Translations under genes and position numbers: made by a program
DNA from: Symbiodinium natans
Taxonomy: Eukaryota > Sar > Dinophyceae > Suessiales > Symbiodiniaceae
Reading direction: 5' to 3'
Assembly (NCBI GenBank): GCA_905221605.1
Contig: CAJNDS010002194.1
Location: 78,501-142,500, forward strand
DNA length: 64,000 nt
Shown here: one piece after another, positions 57,901-64,000 of the stretch
How the letters are laid out: each line of letters opens with the position of its first letter
Position numbering within the stretch: the stretch's first letter is position 1
Notes under the pieces: generated by a model
Database searches by the model: none
The model's input: only the letters and a program-made list of their open reading frames with translations
What the model was told of the DNA's origin: nothing

Positions 57901-60900
57901 GCACCGAGACCCTTCCGCGCTGTGGAGGTAGGGTTTAAGGGTCGGGGTTTAGGGTTTAGGGTTTAGGGTTTGGGGTTTAGGGTTTAGGGTTTAGGGTTTA
58001 GGGTTTTGGGCTGGTGTGGCCTAAACCCGAAACCCTAAACCTTGGAACGCTCAACCCCGTGGGTGCGGTTGCTGGTGGACCCCTGGCTGCTGTGGTCTCC
58101 CCACCCCCGAACCCAGCACTACTCGAGTCCCTGCATCTTTGTAGTTGAGGGTTCAGGGTTTAAGGTACCCCCTAAAGCCCTAAACCCTAAACCCTAGGGC
58201 CTAAACCCGATGCCCTAAGCCCTGAAGCCTGAACCTCAGCATGCGAATGGCTCGTAGAGTCTGGAAGGCGCTCAAGAGCCAGGCTAAGGTTTAGGGTTTA
58301 GGGCCTAGGGTTTAGGGTTTAGGGTTTGGGTGTGTAGGTTGTTTAGGTTGTTCAGGGTGTCCGGGGTGTTTAGGTTGTTTAGGGTTTCGGGTTTAGGGGC
58401 CCTTTTTTCTTGGCTTCCGTCATGGCATCTTATCTGCGATACCTAAAAGGGACCTCTGATATTGATCATCCCCGAGTTCATGCAACACAGAGGCTACTGG
58501 GGGGGGGGGTTGAGCATTGCCTGAGAAGGGGGTGAGCACACTTCACTCTCTTTCGTTTTTCAGATTTCAGAGTGTAGCAGCTAGGTGTTTAGGGTTTAGG
58601 GTTTAGGGTTTAGGGTTTGGGGTCCTGAAACGACAGCCGTGAGCCAAGGAGACGTGAAAGCCGAGAATGCCCCTCGGCAGCGAGGGTCGAAGCTCCGAAG
58701 CTCTACACCCTACACCCTAAACCCTAGCCCTAAACCCCAAACCCTAGACCCTAGACCCGAAACCCTGAACTCTCAACCCTAAACCCCAAACCCCAACCCC
58801 TAAACCCTAAAGCCCTTAACCCTTATCCTTTACTTCGCCCAGAGACCTACGCCATTCCTTTCGAGCCCTATAGCCTTTAGCCCTACACCTTGGACCCTAA
58901 ACCGTGAACCCTAAACCCGAATGCGGAACCTAGAAGCCTCAGTTCCCTACACTGGGAACCAGAAAGCCTAGCACCCTGAATGCATAGGGTTTAGGGTTTA
59001 GGGTTTAAGGTTTAGGGTTTGGGGTTTAGGGTTTTGGGTTTAGGGCGCAAGAGAGCTGCCCCCCGCAGCAGAGCATTAACCCAAACCCCCAAATCCCCAA
59101 AACCCTGAACCCTAAACCCTAGCCCTAAACCCTAAACCCTAAAGCCTAAAGCCTAAACCCTAAAGCCTAAAGCCTAAAGCCTAAAGCCTGAAGCCTAAAC
59201 CCTAAACCCTAAACCCTAAACCCTACACCCTAAACACTAAACCCTAAACCCTAGCCCCAAAACCCCAAAGCCCTAAACCCTGAACCCCAAAACCTCAAGG
59301 TCGTTATCCAGAAAGACCACGCAATCCTCATCGCCGGTGGCTGAGTTGACAGGGCCATGAGCTGGGTCAAAATCCCTACCTTGGTTGCCCCGACCCACGC
59401 ACAGGCCAATGGGTTTACGGTTTAGGGTTAAGGGTTTGGGGTTTAGGGTTTAGGGTTTAGGGTTTAGGGTTTAGGGTTTGGGGTTTAGGGTTTAGGGTTT
59501 AGGGTTTAGGGTAAAGGCGTGGGATTTAGGGCAACCCAGGCTTGATCAAGGGCTCTTTTGAGAGGCCTTCTTCTAAGGTGTCGTGCTGCTCCTCTGAGCA
59601 TGAAACACCACCTCTCTACATTCATTCGCATCAGTTTTCTGGGAAGAACCCTAGACCCTAAACCCTAAACCCCAAACCCCAAACCCTAAACCCTAAACCC
59701 TAAACCCTAAACCCTAAACCTCAAACCCTTAACCCTAAACCCTAAACCACGAACAAAGGCTGGGGGTTTCACAAAGGGTAGGGCTCAACTCTCGACCTGC
59801 GGGTGCTCGGAGGCCTTTGCTTAGGGTTTGTGGTGAAGATCTGGGGTCTAGGGTTTAGGGTTTAGGGTTTAGGGTTCAGGGTTCAGGTTTTAGGGTGGAG
59901 ATTTCCGCGCCGAACGTTGAGGGATATGTCCACCAGTGAGGAGTGTGTCGACCACAGCCGATGTTCACTGCGGAGCAGTGTCGAAGGGAGAGTGGGGAGC
60001 TGATCACTCAGATGATAGACGAGCACGAGCCCTCCCAGGACCTGGATGGTGGTGGCCCCACGACACCGACGAAGAAGTGGCGGGTACCAGGGGATCTCAT
60101 GATCCAGACGCCCGAGCAGCTCAAGAAGCTCAGCAAAGGCAGGTGGCTTGGCACCGCCGCAGGATGCAGAAGCTTAAACCCTAAACCCTAAACCCTAAGC
60201 CCTAAGCCCTAAGCCCTAAGCCCTAAGCCCGAAGCCCGAAACCCTAAATCCTAAACCCTAAACCCTAAACCCTAAACCCTACACCCTAAACCCTAAACCT
60301 AAACCCTAAGCCCTAAACCCTAAAACCCTAGACCCTAAACCCTAAACCCTAAACCCTAAAGAAAGAAGCTCCTCCAGTCGCCAAGCAAGCTGGAAGCAGG
60401 GCCAGCGTCGTCGTCTGCTGCTTGGAGCTCCCCCGTCCCCAAACCCCGGCTCGTAGCCCAGTGGTACCCATTTTTCGCCTTTTTTGGGGTTCCTTTAACT
60501 TAGACTTACTGGCTCAAAACCCAACTTTTCAACTTTTTGGCTTCTTATAAGGTAGTTTATTCTGAAAGTTTCAACTTTTATTTCCTTGGGTTTTGGGCCA
60601 GTAAGTAGAAAACAAATCCGGGCTGGATACCCTGATTCTAACATGGTCTTACTTAGCCGATAGATGAACTTTAAGCTTTTCGGGCTTCCTTATTTTGTAG
60701 GAATAATGAAGCCCCTAAACCCTAAACCCTAAACCCTAAACCCTAAAACCCTAAACCCTAAACCCTAAAACCCTAAACCCTAAACCCTAAACCCTAAACC
60801 CTAAACCCTAAACCCTAAACCCTAAACCCTAAACCCTAAAGTTGGAGGCTCCAGGTTCCGGAGGTTCAAGGTTCAAAGTTTGAGGGTTTGGGTTTAAGGG

Positions 60901-63884
60901 TTTAGGGTTTAGCGTTCCCTAGATCCGAAGAGCCCTCCACCGGAAACCCCAAGCCCTAAACCCTAAACCCTAAGCCCTAAACCCTAAACCCTAAACCCCA
61001 AACCCTAAACCCTAAACCCTAAACCCTAAACCCTAAACCCTAAACCCCGAAACTCTAAAGGACTATGGCATCGCGGCCTACCTCTTCGATCCCGTCGCGA
61101 TGAAGGAGTTGTTTTTGGGTTTAAGTTGGGATGTTCCCCCCTCATACTACCAGTCCTTGATAGGGATGATAAAAACAGGTTTTGGGTTTTGGGTTTAGGG
61201 TTTAGGGTTTAGGGGGCACTCTAATCCCTATTAAGGATTGTTAGTATAAGGGGGAGCATCGCAAGGTTTAAGGCTCAAGGCACCATCGGCTTCTGTAGGT
61301 TTAGAGTCTAGGGGTCCTGAGCTGGGCGAGCAGGAGCCGGAGTTCTAACCCTAAACCCTAAACGCTAAACCCTAAACCCTAAACCCTAAACCCTAAACCC
61401 TAAACCCTAAACCCTAACCCTAAACCCTAAACCCTAAACCCTAAATCCTAAACCCTAAACCCAAGACCCTAAACCCTAAACCCTGAAATGAGAGCAACAC
61501 CCCTTGAACATTGAACTGCGGCAGCAGGAGTGTGTGGGGTCGCCAGGATACGCTGCCCCTGAGGCTGCGGAGGTTTAGGGTTTGGGGTGTACGGTTTGCG
61601 GTCAAGGGAGATGCTTGCAGGTGGTTCCAGGACAGACGCAAAGTCGGGCAGGAAGAGTTTGTCACCAAAGAGCGAAGAAGAGAGTTCAGCGCTTGGGGTT
61701 GTAGGGCTTGGCTCAGGAACGTCTGCTTGCCCCTTGAGGAGCGTAGTCTTTCAACCGAGCTTGCATGCCTTCGATGCCCTAAACCCTAAATCCTAAGCCC
61801 AAAACCCTGCACCCTAAGCCCACTAAAGCCATAAACCAACCCCGAAACTCTGGAAGCCAACTTCTTAGGTCCTGAAACCCTTGAAGCCCTGAACCCTACA
61901 TCTCTAAACCTAAGTAGAGCCTTGGGGTACTTCGTAGTTCCCCTCTTGGGTTGAGGAGATTATGCAAAGATTTTTTCAAAGGGTTTGCAGGGCCGACGCT
62001 ACAAACGCAGCCCGAGGGCCTCTCGATCCCTAAGCCCCAAGCCCTAAACCCTGCCCTAAGCCCTCAACAGGCCGGCATCTAAAGCCTAAGCCCTCAAACC
62101 CTGAACCCTAAACCCTAAACGCTGAGCTGGGGACGTTCTCCGGGCCCTCATCCCCGTGTAACCCTATGAACCTCTGGAAATCTGGGTTGTTTATTGGGGT
62201 TTATGGTATAGGATTTCGGCCGCATCAGAAACCCACAAGGGACAGGAATGCCTGCCCACGAAAGCCCCACGACACTTAACTCGAGGCCCTCGGTTCAGTA
62301 AGCCAACTGTGCCCAATAGCCGCCTTAGCAATTATTTCTTTTCTATGCTTGTTTATATGAAGCCTAAGGAAGCTTCAAAACAAACTAGGTTTATTAAGGT
62401 TCTAAGGTTCCAGGCGGAGTATAGTCTCGGCTCCAGGTGGTTACTGGACGCGTGTACGACGAGAAAGCAGATGCTTTTTCACTGGGTGTTCTCTTGTAGC
62501 TTGGCTGAGAGCGTGCTTCTCGGATCTTGGGTTGCTTGGTCAGCTTCAGAGTAGAGACATGAAGGGAGTAGCTTGGGATGTTCCCCCTAAGACTAACAGT
62601 CCGAAATAGGGATTATAGTACCCTAAGCCCTAAACCCTAAACCCTAAACCCAAAACTCAAAACCCTAAACCCTAAGCCCTAAGCCCTAAACCCTAAACCC
62701 CAAACCCCAAAACCCCAAAGTCCTAAAACCCTAAACCCACTCTGCCCCCAGGTATTTCATGATTTTCAAGACGCTGCCCTTCAAGGGACGAACCAACAAG
62801 GAGAGCAGGGCTGCGACCCGATGGCCCAGAACCCATCTACCAACTGCTTACCTATCGGCCTGTTTAGGGTTTAGGGTTTAGGGTTTAGGGTTTAGGGTTT
62901 AGGGTTTAGGGTTTAGGGTTTAGGGTTTAGGGTTTAGGGCGACCAACTGCTCAAGAGCCCCTCCCCCCCCACAAATAATATGAATATTCTTTCCAAAAAG
63001 GGTAGTATAGGGATTCTTATTTTCACGTTTTGTTTTTTATTATTATTGTTTTTTTTTTTTTTTTGGGGGGGGGGGGGTGGTTCTTAAGCAATTGGTAGTA
63101 GAGGGTTTAGGATCACCCTTAGATGCTGTTGCTCGCGTGTCCGAACCCTCCGCCTGGAATCATGAACTCTAGGCCCAAAACCAACCCTAACCCGAAACAC
63201 GGGTTTAGGGTTTAGGGTTTAGGGCTTAGGGCTTAGGGTTTAGGGTTTAGGGTTTAGGGCACTAAACACCACTGCAAGTGCACGCGAAGCTGCGCGCTAG
63301 CGTGCCGAGAGCCCTGACTGCAGCCCTAAACCCAGTACTCAACGCCCTACGCGTTCATGTTTATCAGGTCTACGTGGAGGTTCATGGGTACAAGTAACGT
63401 AACTGTAAATACAGCTGGTTGGAACCTCATTTAAGGTGCTTATAACTCACTTCTGTCTGCCCATGCACCTTCACGTAGGCCCGCCTCCTCTACGGGTGCA
63501 GAACTTCTACCCCTTTCAGCGTAAAGACCCTGGAGCCTGGACCCCCGTTTGCCCAAGATCAAGCTATCCAAGACACTCCCAACCCCCAACCCCCAACCCC
63601 CAACCCCCAACCCCCAACCCCCAACCCCCAACCCCCAACCCCCAACCCCCAACCCCCAGCCCCCAGCCCCCAGCCCCCAACCCCCAACCCCCAACCCCCA
63701 AACCCCAAACCCCAAACCCCAAACCCCAAACCCCAAACCCCAACCCCAAACCCTAAACCCCAAACCCTAAACCCTAAACGACCTGCGAAGGAGGTTCTGG
63801 ATGCAACTGCTGCGTGCAATGTGAAATTGCCCGTGGATCCACCAGCCCCTGAAGATGTGGCACGCGCCCCGGGAAGGGCCAAGG
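51975..63884 (+). CDS. Protein-kinase gene with telomere-repeat introns (partial, 17 exons)
   Basis: Exons: 51975-52013, 52111-52198, 52225-52338, 53145-53198, 53822-53888, 54691-54713, 55256-55304, 57529-57611, 57836-57905, 58649-58668, 59300-59335, 61061-61105, 61273-61288, 61547-61572, 62437-62495, 62752-62809, 63791-63884. All codon phases agree across the joins and no stop arises. The product shows kinase subdomains in order: a serine-rich glycine loop, VAAK, the alphaC Glu (RKEAEF), HPNV, MVMELYTGG, HRDVKAEN, DYG (for DFG), GTIGYAAPE, DEKADAFSLGVL and LPFKG. The key Lys, Glu, both Asp and the Asn are present, so it should phosphorylate Ser/Thr. Donors are GT, GC or GA. Introns are made mainly of TTTAGGG/CCCTAAA arrays plus foldback elements. 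The gene continues beyond 64,000; its 5' end is not defined. Subfamily not assigned. Confidence 0.88.
52111..52198 (+). CDS. Kinase gene exon just before the catalytic domain
   Basis: It follows TTTCTTGTCAG and ends AAG|GTTTGC. It reads VTPERCADFQESVWTQMKG then IPLISFGKPK. Chosen over the other open frame because only this phase continues into 52,225. Confidence 0.7.
52225..52338 (+). CDS. Kinase exon: beta1-beta3 with catalytic Lys
   Basis: 38 codons: YTLNLTSSYSSYEKAVDED ... HDFTTVAAK, then donor GTGGGG. SSYSSYEKAV stands where the GxGxxGxV loop is expected (serines replace glycines); VAAK supplies the ATP-anchoring lysine. Confidence 0.85.
52365..52455. mobile_element. Foldback element P2 in a kinase intron
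   Basis: Arms CCTGGGACGCTATTTACCTA and its near-complement TAGGTACATAGCGTCCCAGG flank about 50 bp. A possible TAGGG duplication lies outside. Non-coding. Confidence 0.65.
53145..53198 (+). CDS. Kinase exon: alphaC helix
   Basis: 18 codons: VWTKNNPDVVRKEAEFMQ, with GC donor (CAA|GCGCAC). The Glu of RKEAEF is the probable salt-bridge partner of the VAAK lysine. Confidence 0.85.
53822..53888 (+). CDS. Kinase exon: subdomain IV
   Basis: HLRAAGHPNVSVMLGMF then ASSIR, leaving one base; acceptor TCGCAG, donor GTGCGG. HPNV is typical for this position. Confidence 0.85.
54691..54713 (+). CDS. Kinase micro-exon (23 nt)
   Basis: It completes the previous codon and reads VGEEQRPE; GC donor (GAG|GCAGGA). 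Recognised because it is the island that restores phase between 53,822 and 55,256. Confidence 0.7.
55147..55219. mobile_element. Short foldback element P4
   Basis: TACCTGGAGTAACC and GGTTACTCTAGGTA form imperfect inverted ends 45 bp apart, in a kinase intron. Confidence 0.5.
55256..55304 (+). CDS. Kinase exon: hinge, subdomain V
   Basis: IRWVMVMELYTGGDAP, acceptor TTGGCAG, donor CCTC|GTTTGC. MVMEL is the hinge consensus. Confidence 0.85.
55305..57528. other. Kinase intron with low-complexity and A+T-rich patches
   Basis: It contains a GGAACGCAATG-type imperfect tandem region (55,680-55,830), a TATACTTA-rich stretch with repeats of AACTATACTTA (56,630-56,720) and several telomere-type arrays (for example perfect TTTAGGG at 57,158-57,230). 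No kinase exon is needed here for phase. Open frames near 55,250-55,940 are in conflicting frames and strands. Confidence 0.6.
57529..57611 (+). CDS. Kinase exon: linker between hinge and alphaE
   Basis: It reads QRAGTQSLSQDKSGRPVL then EMDVVFKLCQ after completing the previous codon. The boundary G can be assigned to either side (CAGG/GTGTTA and GCAGG/TCATG). Confidence 0.8.
57622..57790 (-). repeat. Perfect (CCCTAAA)n array inside a kinase intron
   Basis: About 20 uninterrupted heptamers plus a CCCTGAA variant patch, ending only ~40 bp before the acceptor of the next kinase exon. Confidence 0.95.
57836..57905 (+). CDS. Kinase exon: alphaE and start of catalytic loop
   Basis: VMSEVLFGVSSALAHLHS then LKIVH, ending CACC|GAGACC (GA donor). 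GAGAC is repeated at the next exon start, so the exact cut is ambiguous by up to 5 nt while the product is unchanged. Confidence 0.88.
58649..58668 (+). CDS. Kinase micro-exon (20 nt): RDVKAEN
   Basis: It encodes the rest of the catalytic loop, with the catalytic Asp and the metal-binding Asn; acceptor GCCAAG, GC donor (AAT|GCCCCT). A recognisable invariant motif on a 20-nt exon. Confidence 0.85.
59300..59335 (+). CDS. Kinase exon: VVIQKDHAILIA
   Basis: Twelve codons, acceptor CTCAAG; the following base G can belong to either side of the intron (GCCG/GTGGCT and AAAGG/ACTATG). Confidence 0.87.
59936..60180 (+). other. Exon-like segment inside a kinase intron
   Basis: Open in two frames; one reads FTAEQCRRESGELITQMI, then DEHEPSQDLDGG and TPEQLKKLSKGRWLG. 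It lies between the exons for HAILIA and DYG, where an insertion would disrupt the kinase core. It may be an alternative exon, a captured gene fragment or a nested gene. Confidence 0.4.
60504..60606. mobile_element. Foldback element P3 in a kinase intron
   Basis: ACTTACTGGCTCAAAACCC and GGGTTTTGGGCCAGTAAGT form inverted ends; the interior is A+T-rich. Non-coding. Confidence 0.65.
61061..61105 (+). CDS. Kinase exon: DYG motif
   Basis: DYGIAAYLFDPVAMK, acceptor CTAAAG, GA donor (AAG|GAGTTG). DYG replaces DFG; the metal-binding Asp is kept. Confidence 0.88.
61128..61262. mobile_element. Foldback/MITE P1 copy with telomere heptamers at its centre
   Basis: The arms are GGGATGTTCCCCCCTCATAC with TCCTTGATAGGGAT, and ATCCCTATTAAGGATTG with TTAGTATAAGGGGGAGCATC. 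The loop is replaced by about 40 bp of TTTTGGG/TTTAGGG repeats. Confidence 0.7.
61273..61288 (+). CDS. Kinase micro-exon (16 nt): AQGTIG
   Basis: Activation-segment residues; acceptor TTTAAG, GC donor (ATCG|GCTTCT). The smallest exon in the chain; it is required for phase. Confidence 0.75.
61547..61572 (+). CDS. Kinase exon: APE motif
   Basis: GYAAPEAAE after completing the Gly codon; acceptor CGCCAG, donor GTTTAG. The donor itself is the start of a TTTAGGG repeat. Confidence 0.85.
62437..62495 (+). CDS. Kinase exon: subdomain IX
   Basis: VVTGRVYDEKADAFSLGVL plus two bases; acceptor GGCTCCAG, donor CTT|GTAGCT. DAFSLG is the conserved DxWSxG block. Confidence 0.88.
62575..62622 (+). mobile_element. 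Half copy of foldback P1
   Basis: GGGATGTTCCCCCTAAGACT ... ATAGGGATTATAGTACCC; only the left arm is present, ending in telomere-like sequence. Confidence 0.6.
62752..62809 (+). CDS. Kinase exon: subdomain X
   Basis: YFMIFKTLPFKGRTNKESR after completing the Leu codon; acceptor TCTGCCCCCAG, GC donor (AGG|GCTGCG). Confidence 0.88.
62862..62940 (+). repeat. Perfect (TTTAGGG)n array inside a kinase intron
   Basis: Eleven uninterrupted heptamers about 50 bp after the donor of the previous exon. Confidence 0.95.
63582..63780 (-). repeat. (AACCCCC)n passing into (AAACCCC)n and (AAACCCT)n
   Basis: Three variant heptamers in tandem blocks; it ends about 10 bp before the acceptor of the last kinase exon. 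The long Gly/Trp and Pro-rich frames here are artefacts. Confidence 0.95.
63791..63884 (+). CDS. Kinase exon, last in window
   Basis: EVLDATAACNVKLPVDPP then APEDVARAPGRAK plus one base; acceptor CTGCGAAG, donor G|GTTTAG. In phase with the previous exon; the gene runs off the right edge. Confidence 0.8.
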
Positions 63885-64000
63885 GTTTAGGGTTTAGGGT
63901 TTAGGGTTTAGGGTCTAGGGTCTAGGGTTTAGGGTTTAGGGTTTAGGGTTTAGGGTTTAGGACCAGGATGCAACATCGACAGCCCTAGGGCTCAGGGTTG

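Noticed and set aside
63436-63882. Pro/Asn-Pro and Gly/Trp-rich frames on both strands
   Set aside because: Translations of (AACCCCC)n and (AAACCCC)n arrays, open on both strands at once.
1-64000. The window as a true chromosome end
   Set aside because: Telomere-type arrays are short, in both orientations and interrupted by ordered kinase exons and an intact retrotransposon; no long terminal array is present.
1-64000. tRNA, rRNA genes and CRISPR arrays
   Set aside because: No cloverleaf with consistent arms, no rRNA core sequence and no repeat-spacer array with uniform spacers was seen by eye; the telomere mosaics have irregular spacing.

Overview
ORGANISM. The window looks like nuclear DNA of a dinoflagellate, most likely a Symbiodiniaceae-type alga. 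The reasons are: hundreds of (TTTAGGG)n/(CCCTAAA)n telomere-type heptamers inside ordinary sequence; introns that start with GC or GA as well as GT, and often have an extra G at the 3' boundary; and a very large Ty1/copia retrotransposon with CCCH-finger Gag. The assignment is inference; there is no rRNA or organelle marker.

LAYOUT. (1) 1-4.4 kb: a repeat (R1) split by a ~4.2 kb segment holding a tandemly duplicated multi-exon gene, upstream copy decayed, downstream copy with a phase-compatible exon chain. (2) 4.8-29.6 kb: short telomere-repeat arrays alternating in strand, separated by ~50-200 bp islands. Many islands read as small + strand exons (open, protein-like, bounded by AG and GT/GC/GA). 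(3) 29.6-30.4 kb: another R1 copy, in the opposite orientation. (4) 30,397-42,794: a complete 12.4 kb copia element inserted in R1, with identical 143 bp LTRs and a 5 bp target duplication. (5) 42.8-64 kb: telomere-repeat/exon mosaic again, containing a protein-kinase gene whose exons I could follow from the beta1-3 strands to beyond subdomain X, in order and in phase, leaving the window on the right.

MAIN RESULTS. First, the telomere-like arrays in 52-64 kb are intron sequence: 15 small exons (16-114 nt) join without a phase conflict into a kinase domain with VAAK, alphaC Glu, HRDVKAEN, DYG, GYAAPE and the DAFSLG segment. Second, the copia polyprotein continues about 1,500 residues past RNase H. 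That extension carries a 2OG-Fe(II)-dioxygenase-like region (HxDxxN...H...R), an SGNH-hydrolase-like region (TDS, GNE, DxxH), a Tpt1/KptA RNA 2'-phosphotransferase-like domain and a zinc ribbon. Third, the same element holds twelve copies of a 22-nt hairpin, RGC-[5 bp]-tetraloop-[5 bp]-N-GYCG. Every copy keeps a complete stem although the paired bases differ, and the copies lie in all three reading phases and in untranslated gaps. This looks like a nucleic-acid-level element that I do not recognise.

LIMITS. Exons were called by eye from phase, splice dinucleotides and protein likeness. The kinase chain is strong; most other exons are individual candidates. Some open islands, for example near 60 kb, lie inside a kinase intron and cannot all be constitutive exons. 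No database search was possible.
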